The notes: a model not told the origin generated them from the sequence alone. Numbered from the stretch's first letter, positions 1 to 14,249 are shown. The stretch is 64,000 nucleotides of DNA from Crotophaga sulcirostris (GCA_013397455.1 VYZB01000040.1:918253-982252), one strand, 5' to 3'. Made by a program: numbers and translations.

Positions 1-3000
1 CGCTGGCGAGTGAACCAACAAGAGCAAACGCGGTCCAGCACAGGTGAGCAGGGTCAGAGAGCAGGAACTAGGACAGATCCTGCATGGGCAGGTGGGGACC
101 AGCAGGTCAGAGACCCACTCTGGCTCTGGCCAAACCCTTGTGTTGCACATGTGAATGTGGGTCTTTAGCAATCCCAACCCACAGCGCTGGGACAAACCCA
201 ACAGTGGTGGCATCCGAATGCCAGCTCTGCCTGCTGCCCCCGTGGGGGTGCTGCAAACCAGCCTCATCCTGCACACACTGGCCCCTCCCAGGGCTATCTG
301 GGAAAAAAGTCTTTATGAAAGTGCTGGGAGGGGAGAGGCAGAAAGGCAGAGCTGCTAATGCATAGTCTGGATCTGGGAAATCTGCAAGTTTATTAGCATT
401 AATATTCTGGTTTGGGCAGGAAAAAATAAAGACAGAGAGAAAAGCATAGTCTTTAGGTGCAAATTAGAAAGAACATAGCCAGTAACTGGATGATTTACTA
501 TGACAAATAATAAAAGCAGGTGAAGGCAGGAGAGAGCTCTGGGTCTAAGCAGCAAAAGGAGAAATGCAAAGTAAAGCCAGGTCTGAGCCAGCATGCTGGT
601 AAACATGTTTGTGCCCTTCCAATGCACCAAGCTACCGCCTAGGTCCTGGTGCTGGTTTTCTGTGGGGAGTTTGAGGGCGGTTTTGGGGAGTAGAGGCTTG
701 AACTGGGGGTTTCTGAACTTGTAAGGACTGAAGATAAACCAAGCGATGGGCTCAGTATCAGGGACAGCCCTGACTGAGCATCTCCAAGACCCTTCTGAAA
801 ACAGTAAAAACACACAGGGAAAGTAGAAGCTACGGCTAAAATCTGCCCCTCCTGTCATCATGGAGGACTACAGGAAAGCCATTTTAACCTGAGCTGAGAA
901 GCAGACTTTTTGGCTAAAAATCTGTTGCCTTAAGGCAGGTGTTGAGATGCACTTAAGCATCCTCCCCAGCCTCCAGCTGCTGTTCCAGAAGAGCCCCAGT
1001 CTTCTATGGACACACAAGCCAGCCCTTGAGGATGTCCCAGACACCCCAGCACCACTTAAATGGCCTCAGGTGCCCACGTGTGTTGACAAAATTCAGCCCT
1101 CGGCATAAGTACAGATGCTGAAGAGAGCTCACACGGCCCAGACAACTCTGTTATAGAAATGTCCCCAAACTTAGGGATTTGCTCCTCAAATCTGAGTCAA
1201 AAGAGGCTCGGAATAACTCCACGATCCAACTGGGGGATCTTTTTCCTGCTCATTAGTGTGCTGCAAGTTTTCCAGCCATAGCGGTGGGTGCTATCAACTG
1301 GCTCTTGCACAAACAAGGCACAAGGCTCTTTAAGCAAAGTAAAATTCACACATGCAACTCTGATAAGTCCTCAAGAGAGAACAAAGGAGTTGATGGGTCA
1401 GAGGGGTTACATTTCCATATTGTATAAATCAGCTTCGCTACATTCAGATAGAGGCAGTCACATCACTTTGCACCTGCTGAAGAACTGGACTTGAGAAATT
1501 TGATAGGAATGGTATTTCATCTGTCATTACTTCACTTTGCCATGCAGGTCATAAGACAGTTTATTGAGTGCAATGTGCAAGGCACTTCCATGCCTGGAAG
1601 AAACACCTGTCTAGAGAGATTTTAATAAGGACTGCCTTGCAAAAGAATCATACTATTGGACAGCAAATGTCCTCAGTTGGTCTGTGAAGAAGATCTGCAT
1701 TTAATCCTGGTGTACCAGTTTTCCTGTTAAACCAGACTCCTAGGAAAGACTAATGCGGAAGAAGATGCAATCAAGGCAAGCTGGTGGAAGATAACCCATC
1801 AATTACCCAGGGCTTGGGATATTCCTTCAAAGGCCCATTCAATTAGACATCTGATTTGCATGTCTTTCCCATTTGCTGTAGGTACTCATTAGGAGCATTT
1901 AAATACAGCCCTGACTGCAGCCCCACAAAGCCTTGGGTGGATGCTTTCGAGAGCCTCATTTTAGTTTATCAGAGTTGTCAGAAGTTGAAATTACTGTAGA
2001 GTGAGAAACAAAGTACCTTATCGTTCCTTTGAATCTGCTGGGATTAACATCCCCCCATTGCAAAAATAAGTGTCTTTGCAGTCTTTAAAGATCCCAAAGA
2101 TCAAGATCTCTTGAGTCCCATCAGAAAGAAAAGCAGATGACCCCCAAACACTGGACTGATGTGCGGTTCAGCCGAACAGCACCCTTTCCCTTCTTTCAAA
2201 TGGGTTTGTCCCCAAGTAATTGGTTGCTTGCCTGGTCCATGTCAACTCATACCACTGTTCAGACTAAACCACGGACAGCTCATCTCCCTTCAGTGAGAGA
2301 CCAGGGGTGGGTCCAGCCTGTCCTTAGCTTCAGTATCTCGGTTTTTCAGCAGTGGGAAGCAGATCGTCCTGCAGTCCCCGTGCAACAGGTCTGTCCTGTC
2401 CTGCTGTCCTCACTTCCTGACCTTCGCTACTCTGTCCAAGCCTTCCACTCCCTCCCAGCTTTTTTGTCTGAATTGATGTTTCAACATTACCTGAGCTGAA
2501 CTGGGACCAGAGTGACATTCGGACCATGTCCAGCTGCAGTCAGATGCTTGGCTGAGAGACTGGATTCTCAGGGGTCTGAAAGGCAGCACAATCCCACCAA
2601 GGTAGGCCTATAGTTGGGAGATTCATGCTGTCTCTTTCCCATGTGGATGCTGCCCTCTATCAAGGTCACTTCTACCCGGAAACTGCCGAGAAGTCTATTT
2701 TCATGTAAGATGTGGGAACTATATGTCCTCAAGTCTGTCTTCCCCCCTGAAAATTTGCTTGAAGTTGGCCCAGAGCTTCAAAGGTTTCTGGGGAAGGAGA
2801 GGGTTGAGAGCTGATAGATCCTTGAGGAAAACAGCTAAAAAGAATCTCCCCTCCCTTTCTTCTTCCCCCCTTAGGCAGAGCAACACAAGCAGACGTGGTG
2901 TAGACACAGCTGTGCCCGCACACAAGGGCTTTGGTCAGCGTAGTGTGTGTTATCGTGGGAGGCACTGAAGCAAAACACGCTCCGGCAGGAGAAATCCTTG

Positions 3001-6000
3001 TAGCATTGGCCCAGCCTTGGTCAGTGTTTGCCCTGAGTTTGCACAGAGCCAGCCTTGAGGTTGGCGAGGACAACTCGACGTCCCCACATGTGCCAAGTCA
3101 GGACAGCTGGGCGGGCAGAAGGGCTGTGCGTCTCCTCTGAGTGCAGTGGTGTCTCACCCCTGGCAGGGCTGGATGGGTGCTGGAGGAGGCATGAGAGAGA
3201 AACCAGGGGCGGCCCCAAAACCCCATCAAGCCTGGCCCCACTAAACCCTTTGTGTCCCCTTTGTGCACCAGCACCCGAAACACAAGCAAGAAAGAAGAGG
3301 GTGTTTTAAAAGAAGAAAACCATGTAAGCCTTACCCCAGCCTTTGATTTCTGCTTGGATCTTCTTGTATGAGGTATAAAGGTAGTGTCTCTAATGAGATT
3401 ACATATTATAGTCAGTCGGGAGCTGTTAAAGGGTTGTTTCTAATGGGATTAAAATGTATAGCACCCAGTTATAGCCATAATTGCATTACACCCCTAAGGA
3501 GAGCCTGTAGTGTAAACTGAAGGCAGGTCAGGGATTTGGCGCACACTGCTTCGCTTCAGTATCTCCTGAGCTGCTTCCCTGTTTTTCCTTTTTTCCCCTG
3601 TCTTGGATGAAGAACAAAGAGGGAGAAGATTTAGCAGAGTGTCAGGAAGTGACTGGAGGCTAATCCCTCTGCTGACACTCCCCAGCACCAGGGGGAAGTA
3701 ACTGAGATCAGCCAAATTGGCATATCAAAAGCCTTCTAATTATGTCACTGGTGGCTTGAGCCAATTCCTAACATTCTTATTCATGGAGTTTCCAGCACAA
3801 GAAAACCCTTCTTAATTCGAGCTGCTGTTGTGCAGAACATAATGTCATGGATGGGTTTCTCTTTGTTAGTGCTGGGGACACTGGGATGGATCCCTGATCA
3901 CAGGTGGCAGCCCTGTGTAGCAGCAGGGTGTAGTGGTACAACTCCCAGTTGCTTTTGCATGACAGAGTTGTGTCAGTGTAGTTGTATCATCCAAAAAATA
4001 AAATCAAATCCCTCCTCTCCATGCACTTGCACTTCAGTCATGGAGAGCTGCAGTAAGCTTGGCCCAACTTTTTCCAAAAAATGATGGTGTGGTAGGAAAG
4101 ACCTTGCCTTCCTGCATGTGTCCCGGGGGTTGTGCTGCTCAAGACCAACCACGCCACCAAATCCCTCTTGCACACCATGCAGAGACCCCATGGTGCTCAA
4201 CACACCAGGGCTAGCATTGAAGTAGCTTTTAGAGCTCACGCTTTAGCTCTTGAAAAGGAGTTCTTCAGCAGGTCCTCACCCCAGGTTTGCATTCCTTGCT
4301 GCCACCCCAGAGCCAGCAGTGGCAAGGGTCCGTGCCGAACAGCACGTGGAGGGCGCCCAAAGCCATCGAGCAGTCAGCGGCGAGGACGAGCCAAGGACCC
4401 AGGGCATCCTGGCAGCCAGTGTCTGTCCCACCTGTTTGGCCACACGCCTCCCTTGAAACAGGGACAACCAGCTGGCTCGAAGGGTGTGAGTTTAAAGCAG
4501 TAATAATACTCAGTCCGTAGGTAGCACTTTTCATCTGCAGCCTCAAATCTCTTGACAAATACTGCTTGCAGTAGCAGAGAACTGAAAAGAACAAAGGGAT
4601 TGGGTCTGTGCCCATCTTGCTCCTTTGTAATATGCAAAGAGGGCCAGAAATCACTTTGTTCATGTTAGATTCTATTTTCTTTTTCTTCTAAGGTATTAGA
4701 AATGCAGATCTTCATTGCTTAAGAGAAAACAGTACATCCATATCATGGAGCAGATACTGAGCAGGTGACACTTAAGCAAACAGAGAAGTGATTTGTTCTC
4801 AAGCTGTTTAAATCACTGTCTTTTGTACCTTTCTGTTATTGTTGTTGCAACTCAAGAGCCTGCAAAACACTTCGGAGTAAAGAGACCTCTGTTAAGACCT
4901 TGGCGTAGCACCAGCACTGCTTGGTGGAGCTGTGATGTTCCAGCCCCAGCTGAGATGTTGGAGCTGCTGGGCCCAACAGTGCCCAAGCCACACGCAGGAT
5001 TTCCAGAGTATCCAGTCAGGGCATGGGGAGACCAGGGCTTTGAAAAATGTTCAATGCCCTTTCCCTTTGGCACTTCTGTGAGTCTATATTTGAAAGCAGA
5101 GCATGAAGGCTTCAAGTTTATTTTTCTGGAAAGCTCATTTTTAAAACTTCTTTTAATGATGCAGCAAAACCAGTGTGGAACCAGCATCCAGCCCTCCCAG
5201 ATCCTCAGATGGTACCTGCCTTCATCAGCAGGCACTCCTGCCTCCAATGCCACCCTCCTGAGACACATCCCTGGGAAACACCTCTCCCTGGCTCCAGCAT
5301 TCCCAGCACCACGCAAGACCACCAGTGAAGCCAGGGAAGGGATTGATTCACACACCAAGAGCTTGTTGGACCCATGACCACCCAGTCAGCATGACCAGAA
5401 GACCCAGGGATGCAGACAGCATCTCCAGCCTCCCTCTGCCCTCCCCAGGCCCCAAATGGGAAAGCGAAGTTCTCCCAGCCTACGCAAGGCAGGGCAAAAA
5501 TCTGGCACCCACTTAGAGCCCCGCAGCACTCGATCAAAGGGGCTCGGTCCAGGGAAACGTGCGGCACAGAGCGTAGTCCTAAGGTGGCTCCTGGGGAGCG
5601 TGGGAGTCAAATGGGGGGTGCCAGCCACCAGCGGGGCTTCGGGGTTGAGAGAGTCCCTGCTAACGTTGTGCAAGGATGAGCTCTGTCTTCCCTGGTGGCA
5701 GGAGCAGAGATGGAGAGGGGATTGATTGCAATGGTTCTGGGGTGAGAGGTGTCCTGAAGCCACCAGGGAGGTGGCCAGACCAAGAACCTGACACAGGTTT
5801 TTAGTGAAGAACAGCATGGGCCATGGCTCAGTCACATCACAATTTTTTCCAGTTAGTGTTGGCTGTTTTTCTAGCCCAGGTGTTTGAGCCGACATAGGAT
5901 GAACTATTAACATACCCTCTCTTGCATTGCACAGCTGGTGAGAGGAGAGGACATAGGCTCCTGTCTGCCCCAAATCCCATCAGTATTTCACTACAGGGAC

Positions 6001-6166
6001 CTTACAGCCAGGAGTGAAGCTAGTGGCACCAGAGACACGTGGAGTCCTCTCCTCAGGTGCCTCCTAACTAATATGGAAAGACAGGGATGGGAGGGGAAAA
6101 CATGCTTCAGACACAGGAGACAAAGACACCTAGGTGCTGAGCATCAGAGTATAGAGCCACACTGCC
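1..6166. other. Gene-free stretch, left end
   Basis: No reading frame here resembles a known protein or shows splice-consistent conservation. It holds the old duplication at 3375-3461. Near 4508-4550 a TAGCACTTTTCATCTGCAGC block resembles the 3' end of an ancient LINE/SINE, with low confidence. Confidence 0.6.
3375..3461. repeat. Imperfect 36-nt duplication, period about 50
   Basis: TAAAGGTAGTGTCTCTAATG (continuing AGATTACATATTATAG) near 3376 resembles TAAAGGGTTGTTTCTAATGG (continuing GATTAAAATGTATAG) near 3427. It is diverged, so the duplication is old. Confidence 0.5.
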
Positions 6167-6502
6167 GGCTCGATCTGTCTGTCTGTCTGCCTGGCCTCCT
6201 GACAGTGGTTACCATCCTGGGGTGAACTGGTAGGGGAGACATCCCCTTCCCAGCCCAGAGTACCAGCACAAGCCCAACTCCACCGCTGGAGCCCTACAAC
6301 AGAGCTCCAGCTAGACATGCTTAGAGTGAGGAGAGGCTCGATCTGTCTGTCTGTCTGCCTGGCCTCCTGACAGTGATTACCATCCTGGGGTGAGCTGGCA
6401 GGGGAGACGTCCCCTTCCCAGCCCAGAGTACCAGCACAAGCCCAACTCCACCGCTGGAGCCCTACAACAGAGCTCCAGCTAGACATGCTTAGAGTGAGGG
6501 GA
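6167..6502. repeat. Tandem duplication, two copies of 168 bp
   Basis: Positions 6167-6334 and 6335-6502 are near-identical, with only a handful of substitutions (for example GTGGTTACC/GTGATTACC, AACTGGTA/AGCTGGCA, GACATCC/GACGTCC). Each copy starts GGCTCGATCTGTCTGTCTGT. The period is a multiple of three, so a minus-strand frame stays open across both copies, but nothing else suggests a gene. Confidence 0.95.
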
Positions 6503-9500
6503 CCCATTTCCACCCTTTCCCCCTGGATAAGCCGGAGCAGAAAGGACCCACTCTGGCTCCTGAGATGCTGACAGGCAGAACTGGGTGCCTGGCATGCTCC
6601 ATCCCTATCCTGGGCTCCATGTCCGACTCGCCTCCCCCAGCTACGGCATCACCTGCCTGTTTATACGAGAGATCTGAAAGCTGTTACCTCCAACTCTTTT
6701 TATACCTTGGTCTAATCTAGATACTGTTAATGATATTTACTTTCAAGACGCTCACCTTAGATTGGCTTTTCAACATCTAAATTAAGCGTTCCATCCCAGT
6801 CTTTGATATCATGACGGCACTTCAGCTACCTTTGATCATATCTACTAAGTATTCTCATTAGTAATCAACATTACTTACTTAAAATAAACACATGTTTTCT
6901 TGAAGCTTTGTGGTTACGCTTAATCAGCCACAAAAATTCCCCTTAAGAAGGTTTGTATCATTCAAGGGCATTTGTGTCCATAACCCTGTAAACAGTTGTT
7001 TTCCGTGTGCTCTCCAAAATGCTGTCTGCCAGTATCTGACTTTCCATTAAAAGGAGTTGATATCCGTAACATCCCCCCGCCCTGTCTAAACTGCTGTTCA
7101 ATACTGCTGTGTAAACTGAATTGCAGGGAGAATCACTGTCAGCAAACTCCATCTTTCTCATCCTTGGACCGTCAGCTTCAGTAGAGGGCAGAAAACGGCT
7201 CCTGTGGTGCTGAGCCTGACCCCTGACTTCCCGACAGCGGTGAAACCACCCAAGCCATCACAGCACTTGTAGGAGAGATAACTGGTGGTGCTTTGAATGG
7301 GAGACAGGTACCACTGGGTTTGTACAGCGCCTGTGCCCTCAGACCGCGCCGTATCATTTGGGCAATGCAGGTTCTGACAATAAAGGTCCCTCTGACATGC
7401 AACAAAATGGTGAGAAACTTTTACATTTTGGGTAAGCTGCGTGTGAATCAGCTGCTGCTGCTGCACCCTGGGCAGATAAACCCCAACTGGTTCAGAGTCC
7501 TGCATCCAACACACTTCACATCGCTAACGAGCAGCTTCATAGAACCATAGAATAGCTTTGTTGGAAAAGACCTTTGAGATCATCGAGTCCAACCGTACCT
7601 GTCCACTACTAAACCAACCACTTTGTGTATGAGCAGCCCTGACTCACCCCTGCCTGCATCCGAGGAAGCCTGCAGGGGAGGCAAACATCTGCTTCCCTCC
7701 TTCTGCTGGCTCTGAACATGTCCCCATGTCCCCTTCCACCTCCTCCCTCCCTTACTCCTCCTGTTACCCCCGATATTCTCCGCCTCCCTCAGGAGCCCCA
7801 TCCTATTGCCCACAAATCCATCAGCACCCACTCACAATGCAGGGTGACAGGGGAGGTGGACCCAGGAGACAGCAACGGTGATGCTGGACTCCCACCACGA
7901 CTTTTCCAGCCTGCCTGTCTCCAGTGGGAGAGGGCCACGAAGGGATTAGGGATAAAACCCCCTGCCAGGGGGTGGATTTTACAGGGTCTAAATCTTTCCA
8001 GCTGCTGATAATGCTTCCTCTGGCTTCACCCCATCCCCTCAGTCCTTTGATGTCAACTGGAGGCAGCAGGTCTAAAACAGCCACTGCTGTTGATTAGACC
8101 TAATTAGTCCCTAATGCCCTCTTAAATCCCATTTTAAAAGGGAGCCATTCAGCACATCCAGGACTGAGACAACCCTGGCTGAAGGCAGCCTTAAGGGGTC
8201 TGCGATCAAAAGGAGGGAGAGTGCTCACCAGGTAATTCAAGACGGCTGGGATGTCCAATGGATACCAACTCTCACAGCATCAGCTGACCAGGGCTGGGCA
8301 AGAGGACAAGCAGCATCCCCCAGTGGCTGGGGGCACATCAAACCCTTGACTTCTTCTCCATGGAGGAACCTCTGGTGTTGGGGATCGCTCGTTTCTCCAC
8401 TGAGAGGTGATGCTGAATTCTGATATGGGCTGGAGCTCTCAATGAGGTGAGGAGGAGGAAAGGGGATGAAGGTTCCAACAGTCCTGGAACAGTGCAACTC
8501 TTCCAACTCTCAACAGCAGTTTTTCTCAAACATGGTGTTAGAACAGTCACCTGTTGAATCAATCTGTTGAATCAACATCCCTTGGGGACTGTTGCTTGGC
8601 TGGGGAGAGGGAGAGCATCACCACCTTCACCCAAACCATCTACCACCAGCACAAGGGGTATGAACACAGAAGGCCTGAGCAATTAGGGCTTCGGTTTAGG
8701 AAGACACAATAGGAATGAAGTCCCACTTATGACGGACTCCAGTGCCACTAATCCCTGCCGCTCCTTGCCACTTCATCCCTATCCCATCTCCTCCACGAGG
8801 CTCATGAGCTGGGAACAAGATATTCCTGAGCCTGGGCCTTTGCCTCAGCCACACGACTAACCTCCCACCTTTAGGTCCAACTTTCTCTAGAAACCGGGCT
8901 TGAGTCCAAATTAATTTTCTGTATATGTTGTTGGAGCGATTAGATCTGCAAATCAACATAGCCACAAACTGAATAATGCCCCAGCGCCTAGCGCTGTCAG
9001 GGCAAAGCCCCAAGTTCCTCGTCAAGTTCAGTCCTGCAGAGCCTGTAACTAATGATTTTTCTCACTTGGCTGGGAGTCAGCGCTCTGTCTCTCACATGCA
9101 CACACAAACATTGTACGTGTGCCTCGTTAGCATAGCGTGATCTGCAGATAAACGAAGAGAGAGCAGCGCATCAGCACCGGGACTCTCGCGTAATACCTAA
9201 CCATCAGCACCCACTAGGAGGTGCTGAGACTAGGAGAGCCAAGGGGACACTGGGAGAAGCATCCCATCACACGTCTCTGGTAGTGTTGGGTCACTTGCCT
9301 TGCTCTCTTGCTGGGACATAATGCAGGTCTCTTTTATTTTTTTTGTCCTGTTGTTGGGGTCTAACCTAAAGCCTACAGATGTTCATGAAAGCCAAGGATG
9401 AGTTCAGTGGTCTAGCAGGTCCCAGGTAGACACCACCACCCTGACCACACTGGTATGGAAGTAGAGTATGATGATAGTTCCCAGAAATTCCCCAAGTGTC

Positions 9501-12500
9501 ACCCAGTTGGATGCAGGGAGGAAAAACACAAGGGAGAACTGAGTAGGAGATGCTACAAGCAAGGACTGATCCCCACGGTTTCTTTGTTGGGGGTGTTGGA
9601 CCCTGATAGGGTCCTTGCTCAACAGCTTAGGGTTTCTGCTCTGAGCCATGAGCTCCATCTCTGCAGGTGGGCTCTCCCATTGCCCACAGCCTTTCAAGCC
9701 AGGGTTGCAGCCCTGGGCATGCTGCTGAGCACAGGAGTGTCCTGCAGCGGGGAAGCCAGTACGGGGCGGTGGGATGCCCTGCCCTGCACTCATCCTTTTG
9801 CAGCCATAGTGGTGGGTCTACATTCCAGCAGCCTGGTGGGAAGCAGCAGGTTTAGACTAAAGGAAGGGAGGATGCTCATCTCCTAACTAACCTCCTAGGA
9901 GTCACTTGTGGCACATACACAGTCCACACCAAGAGAAAGGGTCCCTCAGAGGACCATCCTCCTTCATCTTCTGATGTGTGTCTAGGGCAGGTAGGCTGAG
10001 TTGCCCTATGGAGATGGAAATTCCCTATGGGTATTTTGCTCTACTCACTACTGAAGAAGCCCAGGCAACCAATGGGCATTCACATCACTTGAGAGTAAGT
10101 CTCTGCAATGTTGACTTCTGGAGCTGAGCAGGTACCTCAGCTCCCTTTGTAGTCACCAAAGGCCCTCTGGAGGTGCAGTTCACCCAACTTGCTTGCAACT
10201 GCTTTAAGACAAGCCAAACTGCACCCTAAATTCCCCTGGCTGTACAGATTAGAACTCCATCAACTATAAAGGGAGCACAGTGGGACCTCTAGGCCATTTG
10301 CCTGTGTGTTTACTCATACAATTCCCAGCCTTGGTGACTGAAGCTAGGTGAAACAAGGATTTTCATTTATAGAGGAGACACCAGGGTAGGTAATGTCCCC
10401 ATGGCTGGAACAAGGAGAAGATCAGCAAAATGGGCTTTGGGGTGAAAAAAATTATCTGCTCGACAGGGATGTTCCTGCTTGGATGAGATCTGTGCTGATG
10501 ACTTCTCAGGGCAGAGGGGATACTAGTGGTGGGTGCCAACCCCTGGGACAGGGTGGGTGTTCAGTCCCAGCTCCTCATTCCACCTAAAGCAAACCCTCTG
10601 GGGTGAGTTGCATGTCCCCAGGCTCTCAGCACTGCCATGCAGTGACACAGCGAGCCAGATCAGCTTGTGGCATTAGCTTGACCTAGCTAACTTACCATTG
10701 CACCAGCCCAACCCAAGATGCTGGTGCCAACCCAAGGGACATGTCATTTTTCAGGATTACCATGACATTTGCTGGAGAAAGGTCTTTGTGAGTGGCTTGG
10801 TCTCCCAGCCTGACTTCTCTCTGTTGCAGATACGTGATGTTTAATGCAAAGCAGAGCAGCAGATCTTCCCTCCTGGTGCTGAACAGCATGCTCTTGTGCT
10901 TAGCTACAGTTTTAGCTATAGTCCCTAGTTGTCTTACCCCCTCCATTATCCTGTTCATTCCATTTCCTTATGATAAAATTATCATTAATCCTTTCTATCA
11001 TTTATGCTTGATTGTCAGTCAGGTGTCATAGCTGTAAGGGAGTTTATTCTTTATATTACACCTCCTAAACAGACTGGTGCCTCCTAATATGACACCATCA
11101 GGAGCAGACCTACCTCCATCAGTCTCTTTTCCCCCATCCCATGAGCTGGCCACCACAGGAAAGAGGGGGGCAAGCCTCAACGCTACCAGTCAAGTGTAGC
11201 AACTCTAAACATATTTCTTTAAGATCCTTTAGGAGGATATCACCTTAGTATGAGCCTTGAGAAGGAGCTGTGTGCTCAATCCAAACCCATCTGTCCTCTG
11301 CCATATCTACATGTCCCTTGACCCTTTCCTTGTGACCACACAGTGGCTCATCCAGCTGAACACTAACCTGACAGGACTTGGTCTCAACTGCATTGCTGAG
11401 CTGAAAAAAGTTATTTCTACAAGGCTGGGACCTCAGGGGGCTGCAAGTGTGACCACTGAACCTGTACAACATCTGTGCCAGATGATGGGAAAGGAGCAGC
11501 ACCACCCTGGAGTCCCTCATCTCTTTGTGCCAGCACTGATATCCTGAGGAAGACCCAGCTCACACCAGCAGGAAGCAAAAGGAGTCCTGCAGGTGTAGCT
11601 TGTACCAGCTTGCCAGGCAAAAGATCAGTGCGAAAGAATGTACCCACAAGTATAACTTCATGGATTTACCTTGGGGCCTCTGTCATTGCAGAGCTTTGGC
11701 CCCAGCTCACACCCTGGCCAGATGTTGCCACGCAGCAAAGGTTTTGGGTGAAGTCATTCTCAAGAGAGGAGAAGCCACAGGAGGGACAGCCCAAGCTCCC
11801 CAACTAACCACTTTGACAAAGGCTGTCCAGCCCTCCCCAGGGCATCCATCAGCATCATCCATTCTTCTGCAGGAATCTGCTGGGGACCTTCTTCTCTTCC
11901 ACGGTTTTCCTCTGGGAAGCAAATCTATGGATCCGGCCAGACAGAAGCAGGACATCCAGGAGCCTGGGGAATGCACAGCTTGCACCCACTCTGAGTCTGA
12001 GTGCCTTCAGGGAGGACAGGTCAAACCTGGTGTCCTGCCAGCAGCAAGTCTTGCACAGATGACCCCATTCTGCAGGAGATGGCGAGGGATGGTCATCCCT
12101 GGCCGTCCCCAGCTCTTCTCAAGCAGCATCTGAGCAGTGTTGGGGATGTGCCCAGGGAGCCCCAGTGTGCACCAGGACATGGCATGAGGGTGATGGTCCT
12201 CAACCAGATTCTGAAACCAAGGGGCTCAGTGTGGGAGATGCAACCCCAGGCCAGGCTCAACCACCCCCTCACACAGCATCTCCCTGTACCCCTCCGCGTC
12301 TTCTCCTCCCAACTCTTTGCTCTGCAGAGAGATCAAAAGGCATCCAGCCCACTGATCGCTGGGGTTTGTGTCGAAAGGCTCCCTGATTACCTCACCATTA
12401 GCTGCACCCATTAAACAAAATCCTAAAGGTTTTAGACAAAGCTGAGGTTTCAGATGAGAGGGCAAAGGAATGACTCAGTGCCTTTAAATGCCAAAGTCTT

Positions 12501-13755
12501 CTCCTCCGTCCTGTTTGTACAGCACCTAGCACGAGGGGTCCAGGTGCATGCCTAGGGCTCTGAAACATGGCCACAATTAAATAATAAGTGTAATAGCAGC
12601 TGTACTCCCACCAGCAGGGCTTCATCTTATTATTTAAATATTCGGTTACGCTCCGTAGCGCCTCTTGGAGATGCAGTCTGCTTCAGTCAGGTGGAGAGTG
12701 ACCCACTGGATGGCCATCAGCAGCCACCTTCGTGGCACAGGGTGTATACTGGCACCCACGGGGGGCAGTCTTGGTGCTGGTGAAAGCAAGGAGAGGGCAG
12801 GAGGCAGCAGCCCCAGGGTCCCAGATGGTTGGAGCAGGGATGGGCAAGGGGTTTTCCAGCTGATATTTGAAGCCTATAGGGCGCATAAAAAGGTGGTGAG
12901 CTCCCCACCTGGGACTCGTCCAAATAAGACCCCTGCTTGTAGGCATCTCCCCAGCTGAGAGCACCCAGGGACAGCAGTCACAGCAGTGTCACCTGGAGCT
13001 GGGTGCAGGTGAAGGGAAGTAGGGAGGGGCACAGAAGCAGTATTCTCCCTTTCCACCTGGAGAACCAGCAACAAACGCTGAATTGCAACACTAAAAAAAG
13101 AGCCGATACAAAACGAGCAGCGCCGTGGTTTGGCAGTGCTGCCTGAGGTTTGGGCTGATGGTTGTTCACTCACTGTTGGGCACCATCCCCAGTGGGAAGG
13201 CAACCAGCAGGAGGACAGGTCTTCGCTTGGGAGACCCTCTCCCCAGCTCCCGGCATCAGGAGGACACAGCCCCACATGAAGCTCACTGCCAGCTCCTGGG
13301 GCTGAGGGACTCCTGGGAGGCAGGTTGCCCTCAGCATGTTTCTTCTCCTGCCAGGTCCAGCTCGTGGTTCAGAGCCGTGGTGGGAAATACCTGCATTTAT
13401 CACAGAAGAAATAGTGCCACCTGCTGACATTAATAACCCTATTCCTAGAAAGCGAGGGGTGGATGCTGGTCTCCCTCATGTTGGTGGGTGTTTCAGGTCA
13501 TGCCAGCTCAAGAACTGTCCATGTGGGGTCACACTGTTGGGGCAACCACACACAGGGCTGCAGTGCAGCCCCCTGAACATCCAGGGTGGCCCCGTGGTCA
13601 GGATGGGCTCAGCACTCTACGAGGCAGACCCTGAGCAACCCCAGGAGAAGGGCTGGAGGGGACGGTGCTGAGCTTAACTGTCCTCTTATCTCTCCTTCAC
13701 TGCAACTAATGAACAAAGATAAACCCCTCCAGCAGGTTGTTCTTCAAGGGTCACC
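6503..13755. other. Gene-free stretch with AT-rich islands
   Basis: Contains the CR1 piece at 7537 and AT-rich islands around 6660-6960 and 8880-9010 that stand out from the GC-richer flanks. A TTTGTACAGCACCTAGCACG block near 12513 looks like an ancient repeat tail. No gene was recognised. Confidence 0.55.
7537..7618 (-). mobile_element. CR1 LINE 3' fragment
   Basis: The reversed terminal octamers (CATAGAACCATAGAAT) are followed by TTGGAAAAGACCTTTGAGAT and GAGTCCAACC, the standard CR1 3' end. About 80 bp, strongly 5'-truncated. Confidence 0.85.
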
Positions 13756-13780
13756 CCCATCCCATCCCATCCCATCCCAT
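13756..13780. repeat. (CCCAT)5 microsatellite
   Basis: Five uninterrupted CCCAT units. Confidence 0.9.
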
Positions 13781-14002
13781 ACAATTCCTTCCTAAAGCTT
13801 TTTTCCTTCCTGATCTGTGGTCCTACCTCCTCTAGTCCTGCAGGGTACTGGAGTTACTGGGCTCCTGGAGGGGTTACTAGAGAAAGTCCCCTGGCCAGTA
13901 TGGTAAGTGCTGAGAACTTTTTAATGGACCTTCCCAGCTCCATGAAAGCCTCAACTCCCATTCAAGGAGATAACTGCATTCAGCAGCATGGTACCTACAT
14001 GA

Positions 14003-14227
14003 GTTTCAGACTAGGAAGAAATTTTTTGCAATGACAGTGGTGAAACACTGGCACAGGTTGCTCGGAGAGGTGGTAGATGCCCCATTCCTGGCAACATTCA
14101 AGGCCAGGTTGGATGGGGCTCTGAGCAACTCGAGTTGAAGATGTTCCTTTCTATTGAAGGAGGGAGGAGTGAATTAGATGACATCTAAATGTCCCTTCCA
14201 ATGCAAACTATTCTATGATCCTATGAT
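14003..14227 (+). mobile_element. CR1 LINE 3' fragment
   Basis: Plus-strand CR1 3' region that includes GGTTGGATGGGGCTCTGAGCAA and ends in TTCTATGATCCTATGAT. A TA/CA microsatellite follows directly and may have grown from the tail. Confidence 0.85.
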
Positions 14228-14249
14228 ATATATATATATATACACACAC
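14226..14249. repeat. (AT)n/(AC)n microsatellite at a CR1 tail
   Basis: An alternating AT run followed by ACACAC begins exactly where the CR1 copy ends. Confidence 0.85.

Noticed and set aside
5386..5973. Minus-strand open frame of 195 codons
   Set aside because: Composition is typical of chance frames in GC-rich DNA, with no domain, splice pattern or recognisable motif.
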